Below, in pieces: positions 1-5,210 of a stretch of 5,210 nucleotides of DNA (positions are counted from its first letter, which is position 1; the number at the start of each line of letters is the position of its first letter). Under the pieces are notes generated by a model, which searched no databases, was not told the DNA's origin, and saw nothing but the letters and a program-made list of their open reading frames with translations. The translations under genes and the position numbers were made by a program. Source of the stretch: an uncultured Eubacterium sp. Its GTDB lineage: Bacteria > Bacillota > Clostridia > Lachnospirales > Lachnospiraceae. The DNA lies in contig CAMKHH010000121.1 of assembly GCA_946412445.1 (NCBI GenBank), positions 1 through 5,210 on the forward strand. The letters run 5' to 3'.

Positions 1-364
1 CCCCTGAATCAAATGCCTCATCAAAGACTTTGATATCAAAATCAAACAATTCCTTAAAACGTACAAAGTCGTGCTTTGCCATCTGGTTGATACTTCCTTC
101 AACTTTTCCAATAATTTCGCAGGAAGTGGAGAAGGCATTTTCCTTATTTACCAGCAAAAAAGTCAGATAATCATGCCAGAGATTTCCCGAAAAACCATAA
201 GCATTCGCCATCTCAACAAGCTGATTCAGACAAGTGTAGAATTTTTTCCTGTCCCCCGCATCCAGTTTGCCGGACTTATAGCTGTCCATCAGCTCTGTGA
301 TATCCTGCAACAGCTGCTGTTGTTCAAAATCCCGATATAAGATACATTCCTCAATCCTTGTCAT
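1..364 (-). CDS. Probable DUF815-family ATP-binding protein, N-terminal part (partial)
   Basis: The visible part is 121 codons from an ATG at 364 and runs off the low-coordinate edge. A ribosome binding site AGAAGG (371-376) lies 6 nt upstream of the ATG. The residues resemble the N-terminal helical region of DUF815 (PF05673) AAA-type ATPases of Clostridia as I recall them: an opening with C7 and Y10-R11, a GNLWHDYLTFLLVN segment (60-73), an NAF..SCE stretch (76-83) and a GSIN...HDF..FKELFDFD block (90-110). The ATPase core with Walker A and B motifs would lie outside the window, so nucleotide binding is not shown here. The family has no firmly known role. No signal peptide or membrane segment is visible, so the protein is probably cytoplasmic. 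The gene starts 26 nt after the pheA stop with no terminator between them, so it is probably in the folC-pheA transcript. The family call rests on remembered similarity. Confidence 0.62.
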   Translation of the reverse strand, partial: MTRIEECILYRDFEQQQLLQDITELMDSYKSGKLDAGDRKKFYTCLNQLVEMANAYGFSGNLWHDYLTFLLVNKENAFSTSCEIIGKVEGSINQMAKHDFVRFKELFDFDIKVFDEAFDSG

Positions 365-390
365 ATAAAGCCTTCTTTCTTTTGCATATC

Positions 391-1521
391 TCAGTAATTT
401 CCCAGAATCCGCAGATAACTGGCTTCCGCATCAATTCCCCGCAATGCATTTTTAACCGCAGCATCACTCAAATTGCCTTCAAAGTCGATGAAAAAGCGGT
501 ATTCCCAGTTTCGTCCTTCAATGGGACGTGATTCTATCTTGGTCATGTTCAAATTGTTGTAGATAACATGTGATAACATATTATACAGGGAACCGCTTTC
601 ATGTGGCAGTTCAAAATAGATGCTGATCTTTCCGGCCTTTTTAACAAATCTCTTCTGGTTGGATATCACAATAAAGCGAGTGGAATTCGTGTCTGTGGAC
701 AACCCCTGATTGTCCAGAACCTTCAATCCAAAATATTGGGCCGCTGTCCGGCTCGCAATGGCGGCCTGGCTTTTGTCAGATTCTTCGGCCACTTTCTTTG
801 CAGCAATTGCGGTATTTAAAACTTTTTTCTGCTCCCAGTCCGGATATTGCTCCAGATACCGCTTACACTGAGCTAATCCCTGTGGATGGGAGTATACGGT
901 ATGAATATCCGATATTTCGGCACCTGGTACTCCCAGCAACTGATGCTCGATTCTGATAATCTGTTCACCTACTATATAATTGGAATATTCGGCCATCAGA
1001 TCATAGATATCAATAACCACGCCTGCGGTGGAATTTTCTATAGGCAAGACAGCATAGTCCGCCTGCCCCTCCGCAACCAATTCCATGGCCTCCTTCCAGG
1101 TTTCCACATGGGAACTTTGTATATTCTGGCCAAAAAATACCTTCACGGCCTCAAAAGTGTAAGCCCCCTCCACACCCTGAAATATTACTCTGGCTCCTTC
1201 GGTGGGAAGCTTGTCAACCTGAACATAATCCACAGGCTGTTCCACATGATTTTCTGTCAGAAGCTGGTATTGCCGCTTTCTGCTGATCGACATCATCTGA
1301 CGGAAGATCTCCTGTATGCCCCTGGCATTAAACAGATTACTGGCGGAATCCTCCAGTTTCTGCAGCTTAAAGATTTCTCTTTCCTGGTCAAATATTTGTT
1401 TGCCTGTCTCTATTTTAAACTGTGCCACATCTTCGGTCAGCTTCATCCGCCGTTCGAACAATTCCAGAATTTGATTATCGATAATATCTATTTCATTTCT
1501 TATTTTTCCTAAGTCCGGCAT
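391..1521 (-). CDS. pheA: Bifunctional chorismate mutase/prephenate dehydratase (P-protein)
   Basis: This 376-residue protein converts chorismate to prephenate and then to phenylpyruvate, the committed steps to phenylalanine, in the cytoplasm. The AroQ chorismate mutase domain spans about 1-90. Aligned by eye to the E. coli P-protein it keeps the active-site set: R8, R25, K36, D45, R48, E49, S80 and Q84 match R11, R28, K39, D48, R51, E52, S84 and Q88. The prephenate dehydratase domain spans about 111-287, with FQGVEGAYT (114-122), PIENSTAG (160-167), YSHPQG (210-215) and the catalytic TRF (281-283). A C-terminal ACT domain (about 298-376) carries GSL (310-312) and ESRP (330-333), the phenylalanine-binding motifs, so feedback inhibition by phenylalanine is expected. 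Length and domain order are normal for the fused enzyme. The ATG at 1521 lies inside the end of folC, overlapping by 13 nt, with a strong ribosome binding site, so translation is probably coupled. Confidence 0.96.
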   Translation of the reverse strand: MPDLGKIRNEIDIIDNQILELFERRMKLTEDVAQFKIETGKQIFDQEREIFKLQKLEDSASNLFNARGIQEIFRQMMSISRKRQYQLLTENHVEQPVDYVQVDKLPTEGARVIFQGVEGAYTFEAVKVFFGQNIQSSHVETWKEAMELVAEGQADYAVLPIENSTAGVVIDIYDLMAEYSNYIVGEQIIRIEHQLLGVPGAEISDIHTVYSHPQGLAQCKRYLEQYPDWEQKKVLNTAIAAKKVAEESDKSQAAIASRTAAQYFGLKVLDNQGLSTDTNSTRFIVISNQKRFVKKAGKISIYFELPHESGSLYNMLSHVIYNNLNMTKIESRPIEGRNWEYRFFIDFEGNLSDAAVKNALRGIDAEASYLRILGNY

Positions 1522-2825
1522 AAAAACTCCTCCTGATTCCTTTCATCCTGAACAATGGCTGTCAATTCTCCTATAAATGACAAAGAGCCGAAGCAGACAA
1601 TCGCCCCGTCCTTTCCTGCTGCAAGCCTTGCTGCATCCACCGCTTCACCTATTGTGGCACAGGATTTAACCCTTGTATGATATTTGCTTATGGCTGCGGC
1701 CAGTTTTTCCGGTGAAAGTGCCCTTGCATTACCCGGTGTTGCAATTGTAAATATCTGTTCCGCGAGAGGGGCCGTGATTCGGGCGACTGCATCATAATCC
1801 TTATCAGAAAACATTCCATTAATAAAAACCAGTCTTCTGCCGGCCAGATATTCTTCAATAGACATCCGCAGCTTTTCGGCCGCATCCGGATTATGGGCTC
1901 CATCCACAAAGATATCAGGATTTTCAGAAATCCTGGTGAACCTCCCATCCCACCTGGTTGCAGCCATCCCTTCTACAATCTGTAAATTCGTCAGCTTCAG
2001 TCCATGGCGGATCATCATCTGCAGGGCTTCATAAGCAGTAACTGCATTCTCAATCTGAGGCTCTCCCGCCAGCGAAATCCTGATCTCCTGCCCATCATAT
2101 CGAAAGCTCTGCCCTTCCAGCGTACGCTTTGTCAGACTTGCTTCAGAAAGATCCGCCTCTTTCAGCTCATATCCATTCCGAGCACAGTAGTTGTAAAGAG
2201 CGGCTCCTGCTTCAGGCTTTTGCGGAGCTGACACGGCAGGTACCCCCGGCCCGATGATCCCCGCTTTCTGTAAAGTTATCTTCTCCAGAGTATCCCCCAG
2301 ATATTCCATATGATCCATACTGATTGAAGTCAGCACAGCCAGCTTCTTATTCTCCATAGGAATCACATTCGTAGCATCATGCAAACCGCCAAGTCCACAT
2401 TCCAGCACCACATAATCACACCCTTGTTCCTTAAAATACAAGAAACCCAGTGCTGTCTCCAGCTCAAAGGGAGATGGTTTTTGTAATCCGGAGCTCTCCA
2501 TGTGATCTGTACATACCTTTAAAACCTCAGCAAGCCTGGTAAAATTCTCCCTGTTGATTGGCACTCCATTCACCTGTATCCGCTCCTGGTAGCTGTAAAT
2601 AGTCGGAGAGATATATCTTCCCACCCGGTATCCGGCCAGGGTCAGAACTGTGGAGATATGTGCAAGAACCGATCCCTTGCCGTTCGTTCCGGCAATATGT
2701 ATAAATAACAGGCTTTTTTCCGGATGCCCTGCCTCATCTAACAGCTTCCTGATTGCATCCAACCCTAACTTTCCTCCATAACGGGAACTTTCTTCAATAA
2801 AGGCTCTGGCTTCTTCGTAATTCAC
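1509..2825 (-). CDS. folC: Folylpolyglutamate synthase, probably also dihydrofolate synthase
   Basis: FolC is a Mur-ligase-like ATP-dependent enzyme that adds glutamate to dihydropteroate and/or to reduced folates, making and retaining folate in the cytoplasm. The 438-residue length is typical. The P-loop HIAGTNGKGSV is at 43-53. S73 (in SPTI), E142 and H172 (in MDHMEYLG) fit the Mg-binding Ser, Glu and His of L. casei FPGS, and K187 (QKAGII) fits the carbamylated lysine. GRF (294-296) and DGAHNP (308-313) mark the linker and the start of the C-terminal domain. F120, D150 and A151 fit residues I recall contacting dihydropteroate in E. coli FolC, which favours a bifunctional enzyme. The usual GGRLDATN reads GGLHDATN (146-153). 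The start is GTG, supported by GAGGA 7 nt upstream. The gene follows a terminator-like hairpin, overlaps pheA by 13 nt and has no convincing promoter of its own. Monofunctional FPGS cannot be excluded. Confidence 0.94.
   Translation of the reverse strand: MNYEEARAFIEESSRYGGKLGLDAIRKLLDEAGHPEKSLLFIHIAGTNGKGSVLAHISTVLTLAGYRVGRYISPTIYSYQERIQVNGVPINRENFTRLAEVLKVCTDHMESSGLQKPSPFELETALGFLYFKEQGCDYVVLECGLGGLHDATNVIPMENKKLAVLTSISMDHMEYLGDTLEKITLQKAGIIGPGVPAVSAPQKPEAGAALYNYCARNGYELKEADLSEASLTKRTLEGQSFRYDGQEIRISLAGEPQIENAVTAYEALQMMIRHGLKLTNLQIVEGMAATRWDGRFTRISENPDIFVDGAHNPDAAEKLRMSIEEYLAGRRLVFINGMFSDKDYDAVARITAPLAEQIFTIATPGNARALSPEKLAAAISKYHTRVKSCATIGEAVDAARLAAGKDGAIVCFGSLSFIGELTAIVQDERNQEEFLCRT
1527..1534 (-). 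promoter_or_regulatory. Ribosome binding site of pheA, inside folC
   Basis: AGGAGGAG lies just upstream of the pheA ATG, with 7 nt between AGGAGG and the start. It is embedded in the last codons of folC, so ribosomes finishing folC pass over it. This supports both the chosen pheA start and translational coupling. Confidence 0.85.
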
Positions 2826-2832
2826 TTTTCTG

Positions 2833-2837
2833 TCCTC
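2833..2837 (-). promoter_or_regulatory. Ribosome binding site supporting the GTG start of folC
   Basis: GAGGA is followed by a 7-nt spacer and GTG at 2825-2823, then AAT TAC. No in-frame ATG with a comparable site lies nearby, and the protein from this GTG has the expected length before the P-loop. This decides the non-ATG start. Confidence 0.75.
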
Positions 2838-2866
2838 GATATTCTTTTGTATTCTCTGGATAACTG

Positions 2867-2908
2867 TTAAGAAAAGAGCCAGCCCAGGTTTTATGGGTCT
2901 GGCTGGCT
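2867..2908 (-). terminator. Probable intrinsic terminator after pyrI
   Basis: An 8-bp perfect stem of AGCCAGCC with GGCTGGCT (2901-2908 with 2877-2884) encloses a 16-nt loop. The stem may extend by 2-3 pairs past a single bulged base. Read on the minus strand it is followed by CTTTTCTTAA. It starts 17 nt after the pyrI stop codon and ends about 40 nt before folC, as expected for the end of the pyrBI unit. The T-tract is interrupted by C, so some read-through into folC is plausible. The opposite strand has no T-tract, so it should act in one direction only. Confidence 0.72.
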
Positions 2909-2925
2909 ATATTCACAGGTTTAAG

Positions 2926-3363
2926 CTATTTATTTCTGTTCCCTCTATACTTCTCTTCGCAGTACTTGCATCGGTAAACTTCTTTTTCCGGATCAGCAAG
3001 GATAAATACCTGTTCCAGTTCCTGCTCAATGGAGGTAATACAGCGCGGATTTTTGCATTTTATTACATTCACGATTTGTCCGGGCAGACACAGTTTCTTT
3101 TTACCGATAATCTTACAGTCTTCAATAATATTGACTGTAATATTATGGTCAATGAAACCTAAGATATCTAAATCTAACATATCCACCGGGCACTCTACCT
3201 TAATAATATCTTTCTTTCCAAGTTTATTGCTGCGGGCATTTTTAATAATTGCCACCGTACAGTCCAGCTTGTCCAGTTTCAAATCATGATAAATCGTCAT
3301 CGCCCTTCCGGCTTTGATATGGTCTAATACAAATCCTTCTGCTATCTGTCCGACATTTAACAT
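2926..3363 (-). CDS. pyrI: Aspartate carbamoyltransferase regulatory subunit
   Basis: PyrI has no catalytic activity. It binds ATP, CTP and UTP and holds PyrB trimers in the allosteric holoenzyme. The 145-residue protein has the usual two domains. The N-terminal nucleotide-binding domain (about 1-97) has D14-H15, GKKDIIK (49-55), N78 and K88 at positions matching D19-H20, K60, N84 and K94 of E. coli PyrI. The C-terminal zinc domain has C103 and C108 (CKNPRC) and C132 and C135 (CKYC), all four zinc ligands needed to dock on PyrB. E. coli Y89 corresponds to C83 here, a difference at the edge of the nucleotide pocket. The ATG at 3363 overlaps the pyrB stop region by 7 nt, with GGAGG 7 nt upstream inside pyrB, which suggests coupled translation and balanced subunit supply. 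Feedback inhibition by pyrimidine nucleotides is expected from the family; its strength cannot be read from sequence. Confidence 0.97.
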   Translation of the reverse strand: MLNVGQIAEGFVLDHIKAGRAMTIYHDLKLDKLDCTVAIIKNARSNKLGKKDIIKVECPVDMLDLDILGFIDHNITVNIIEDCKIIGKKKLCLPGQIVNVIKCKNPRCITSIEQELEQVFILADPEKEVYRCKYCEEKYRGNRNK

Positions 3364-4277
3364 ACTTCCACCTCCAAAAGTGTGAGAATCAGTGCCATAC
3401 GGGCATATACTCCATACTGCACCTGCTTGAAATAGGCGGCTCTCGGATCACTGTCTACCTCTACCGATATCTCATTGACTCGAGGCAGGGGATGGAGAAC
3501 GTACATATCCTCCTTCGCCAGGTCCATCTTGGCTTTATCCAATACATAGAAGTCTTTCATGCGCACATAGTCTTCCTCGTTAAAGAAACGTTCTTTCTGA
3601 ACACGGGTCATATAGAGAATATCCAGTTCCGGAAGCGCATCCTCGAGGCGGATAACCTCTTTAAATTCCACATGGTTGGCTTTCAATACATCCTCTCGTA
3701 TATAATCCGGAATCTGAAGCTCTTCGGGAGAAATGAGAACAAACCTGACATCTGTATAACGAACCAATGCGCTGATCAGGGAATGAACCGTACGTCCGAA
3801 TTTCAGGTCACCACAAAGGCCAATCGTCAATCCGTTCAGGCTTTTCTTTAAAGAACGAATTGTCAGCAAATCTGTAAGTGTCTGCGTGGGATGCTGATGC
3901 CCACCATCGCCTGCATTGATGACAGGTATCGATGATTTGGAGGCTGCTACCATGGGCGCTCCTTCTTTTGGATGGCGCATCGCACAGATATCTGCAAAAC
4001 AGCTGATCACGCGGATTGTGTCGGACACACTCTCTCCCTTAGCAGCTGAACTGGAGTCTGAGGATGCAAACCCAATCACAGAGCCTCCAAGATTGAGCAT
4101 CGCTGATTCAAAGCTGAGTCTCGTCCTGGTACTTGGTTCGTAAAATAAGGTTGCAATCTTTTTTCCGTCACATGCATGGGCATATTTTTCGGGGTTATTT
4201 TCAATGTCATTGGCAAGGTCCATCAACCGATCCAGTTCTTCCACGGAAAAGTCCAAAGGGCTCATCAGATGTCGCAT
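3357..4277 (-). CDS. pyrB: Aspartate carbamoyltransferase catalytic subunit
   Basis: PyrB condenses carbamoyl phosphate with L-aspartate to N-carbamoyl-aspartate, the committed step of de novo pyrimidine synthesis. At 306 residues it is close to the 311 of E. coli PyrB. The carbamoyl-phosphate loop STRTR is at 49-53. S76 and K80 (SSAAKGES) match E. coli S80 and K84, the lid residues supplied by the neighbouring subunit. R101 (MRHPKEG) matches R105, and HPTQTLTDL (129-137) holds the active-site His and Gln. The aspartate-binding half has MTRVQKERF and HPLPRVNEI. No key residue is missing, so a catalytic trimer is expected, joined by PyrI dimers from the overlapping next gene. The ATG at 4277 has GAGGAGG (4284-4290) 6 nt upstream. 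A sigma-A-like promoter lies about 40 nt before the start, leaving a leader of roughly 35 nt, too short for a PyrR-type attenuator. Confidence 0.98.
   Translation of the reverse strand: MRHLMSPLDFSVEELDRLMDLANDIENNPEKYAHACDGKKIATLFYEPSTRTRLSFESAMLNLGGSVIGFASSDSSSAAKGESVSDTIRVISCFADICAMRHPKEGAPMVAASKSSIPVINAGDGGHQHPTQTLTDLLTIRSLKKSLNGLTIGLCGDLKFGRTVHSLISALVRYTDVRFVLISPEELQIPDYIREDVLKANHVEFKEVIRLEDALPELDILYMTRVQKERFFNEEDYVRMKDFYVLDKAKMDLAKEDMYVLHPLPRVNEISVEVDSDPRAAYFKQVQYGVYARMALILTLLEVEVC
3371..3375 (-). promoter_or_regulatory. Ribosome binding site of pyrI, inside pyrB
   Basis: GGAGG followed by a 7-nt spacer precedes the pyrI ATG (3363-3361). It overlaps the codons for the Glu/Val-rich end of PyrB. 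The pyrB stop TAA (3359-3357) lies within the first codons of pyrI, a common arrangement for translational coupling. Confidence 0.82.
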
Positions 4278-4313
4278 AAATTACCTCCTCGTATACTTTC
4301 TATTTTTACTCTG

Positions 4314-4330
4314 TGTTACATAATATAACA
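4314..4330 (-). promoter_or_regulatory. Candidate operator: 17-bp dyad over the pyrB -10 box
   Basis: The minus strand reads TGTTA-TATTATG-TAACA: 5-bp perfect arms around a 7-nt centre that is itself symmetric except for one pair. The centre of symmetry falls inside the -10 box, so a bound protein would compete with RNA polymerase. The sequence fits the TGTNA-N7-TNACA consensus of the MerR-family nitrogen regulators TnrA and GlnR of Bacillus. Whether this organism has such a regulator cannot be seen here. AT-rich promoters can produce short dyads by chance. Confidence 0.42.
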
Positions 4331-4348
4331 GAATGAGGCAGATATCAA
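4320..4348 (-). promoter_or_regulatory. Sigma-A-type promoter for pyrBI
   Basis: On the minus strand a -35 box TTGATA (4348-4343) is separated by 17 nt from a -10 box TATTAT (4325-4320). Each differs from consensus at one base and the spacing is optimal. Transcription should start near 4314-4312, giving a leader of about 35 nt that contains the pyrB ribosome binding site. The -35 box lies only 11 nt past the nrdJ stop codon. No transcription data support it here. Confidence 0.78.
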
Positions 4349-4359
4349 GTAAAAATTTA

Positions 4360-5210
4360 TTACAGGCATTTACTCCAGCCACAATTTTTACAGATGGTGC
4401 AGCCGCCCTCAAAGAGCAGGGACTCTCCACACTCAGGGCATGTGATTTTTTTTGAGACATTCTTTACTGCTTTGGGCTTTGGTGCTTTTGATGTCACAGT
4501 CTTTGGTTTTTCTTCTTCTTTATGCTGATGCAGTTCTTCCTGAACCTCATGATACATATCCAAAAGTGCATTCCCCACAGCCATCGGGCAGCAGCTTCCT
4601 TTACTGGTATCTTTCCTGGTCGCGCGGCGTACCGTATAAGACGGACAGGAACCCGTAGAATTTAATTGATCAATAATCGTATAGATATCAATACCGCCTC
4701 TGGCGCTTATGGATATCATGCGCGACAGGCCAATCATAAAATTATTACATCCCCCGGTAGAGCCTTTGCTCAAGTAGGTTTCCAGTAATGCCCCTGTATA
4801 AGGATCAAACATCGCGATGCAGTGGAGACTTCCGCAGCCTGTGATCAGTTTTCTCTTCTTGCCGATAACTTCATCGTTGATTTCAATAATTTCACCGCGG
4901 TTCAGGCCCTCTCCTGCCACAGCTCCCTTGCTTTCCTTTTCTTCTTCGGGTGTAAGGATTCCTAAGCGTTTGCATCCGTCACGGAATATGGTAATTCCCT
5001 TCAGACCTTTCTCATAGGCATACAGGTAAAGGCTCTCCGTCTCTTCTACAGTAAATTCATTTGGAACATTGACCGTGGAACTGATGGAGGCATCAATATG
5101 TTCCTGCCAGGCAGACTGCATATCAATTCTCTGACGATAATCCAACGTCATAGCAGTCACAAAATACTCCGGCAGCTGGCTGTCATCCGTAATCTTGTGT
5201 TCCTTCATGT
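4360..5210 (-). CDS. nrdJ: Adenosylcobalamin-dependent (class II) ribonucleotide reductase, C-terminal part (partial)
   Basis: The last 283-284 codons are visible and the frame stays open to the window edge. The ATG at 5208 is taken as internal because the preceding bases continue the frame and the catalytic barrel is missing. The enzyme reduces ribonucleotides to deoxyribonucleotides with adenosylcobalamin as radical source. Counting from that Met as residue 1, the end of the catalytic domain has SSTVNVPNEFT (43-53) and the YEKGLKGITIFRDG block (65-78). A TSCPD domain follows (about 114-218), with GCGSLHC, GSTGGCNN and GSCPS (186-190). A Lys/Pro-rich linker (about 230-254) leads to a tail with C257, C260, C270, C273, C276 and C281. 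The final CGWSKC has the same spacing as C731 and C736 of the L. leichmannii enzyme, which pass electrons to the active site. Four cysteines may form a zinc ribbon. The stop is TAA at 4362-4360 and no terminator follows. Substrate level (NDP or NTP) is not shown by this part. Confidence 0.93.
   Translation of the reverse strand, partial: MKEHKITDDSQLPEYFVTAMTLDYRQRIDMQSAWQEHIDASISSTVNVPNEFTVEETESLYLYAYEKGLKGITIFRDGCKRLGILTPEEEKESKGAVAGEGLNRGEIIEINDEVIGKKRKLITGCGSLHCIAMFDPYTGALLETYLSKGSTGGCNNFMIGLSRMISISARGGIDIYTIIDQLNSTGSCPSYTVRRATRKDTSKGSCCPMAVGNALLDMYHEVQEELHQHKEEEKPKTVTSKAPKPKAVKNVSKKITCPECGESLLFEGGCTICKNCGWSKCL

Noticed and set aside
71..340. Plus-strand open frame of 89 codons at the left edge
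   Set aside because: It is antisense to the probable DUF815-type gene, which has a good ribosome binding site, operon spacing and recognisable residues. The plus-strand product resembles nothing I know.
361..387. Eight-codon minus-strand ORF between pheA and the ATPase gene, whose TGA overlaps the next ATG
   Set aside because: The ATGA overlap looks like coupling, but there is no ribosome binding site before it and it contains the ribosome binding site of the real gene. Chance is the simpler explanation.
886..1512. Long open frame (208 codons) on the plus strand opposite pheA
   Set aside because: It lies wholly antisense to an unmistakable pheA, has no recognisable domain and no convincing ribosome binding site. 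It is best explained as a shadow of pheA codon use.
1509..2825. Frameshift or pseudogene status for folC because of its non-ATG start and altered motif
   Set aside because: The frame is open throughout, of normal length, keeps the catalytic residues and has a good ribosome binding site before GTG.
2838..2870. Possible folC promoter (TTCTTA, 16 nt, TACAAA) just after the terminator
   Set aside because: Only about 3 of 6 and 4 of 6 consensus bases match, and it overlaps the terminator tail. This is not distinguishable from background in AT-rich sequence.
4314..4330. The pyrB promoter dyad read as a Rex (NADH-sensing) site
   Set aside because: The Rex consensus TTGTTAA-N4-TTAACAA has a 6-nt gap between TGTTA and TAACA and longer arms. 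Here the gap is 7 nt and the outer bases do not fit.
4348..4374. Inverted repeat AGTAAA...TTTACT around the nrdJ stop, as a possible terminator
   Set aside because: Only 6 AT-rich base pairs with a 15-nt loop and no proper T-tract; too weak for an intrinsic terminator.

Overview
The window looks like a chromosomal housekeeping segment of a Gram-positive Clostridia-type organism, probably Lachnospiraceae or a close relative. The clues are a cobalamin-dependent ribonucleotide reductase with a cysteine-rich tail, aspartate carbamoyltransferase with a separate PyrI regulatory subunit, a fused AroQ-prephenate dehydratase-ACT protein, strong AGGAGG ribosome binding sites and moderate GC. Every supported gene is on the minus strand, so transcription runs from high to low coordinates. 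I see no mobile elements, RNA genes, CRISPR arrays or repeats, and no gene-free stretch longer than about 100 bases.

Layout in transcription order. (1) 5210-4360 is the C-terminal part of nrdJ, class II ribonucleotide reductase, with its 5' end outside the window. (2) An 82-nt gap holds a near-consensus sigma-A promoter, with an inverted repeat centred on its -10 box. (3) pyrB (4277-3357) and pyrI (3363-2926) overlap by 7 nt and encode the two aspartate carbamoyltransferase subunits. (4) A GC-rich hairpin with a T-rich tail (2908-2867) looks like an intrinsic terminator. (5) folC (2825-1509, GTG start) and pheA (1521-391) overlap by 13 nt. (6) 26 nt after pheA begins the N-terminal part of a probable DUF815-family ATP-binding protein (364-1), cut by the window edge.

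The first half serves DNA precursor supply: NrdJ makes deoxynucleotides and PyrBI commits carbon to pyrimidines. FolC makes and retains the folates used for thymidylate and purine synthesis. PheA sends chorismate to phenylalanine; chorismate is also the source of the p-aminobenzoate part of folate. The ATPase has no evident metabolic link.

I find no evidence of an undescribed multi-gene system. The observation most worth checking is the 17-bp dyad over the pyrB -10 box. It fits the TnrA/GlnR consensus TGTNA-N7-TNACA, in a place where pyrimidine operons of Firmicutes are more often controlled by PyrR attenuation. Smaller points are an altered GGRLDATN motif in FolC, the apparent lack of a good promoter for folC after the terminator, and the lack of a terminator after nrdJ.
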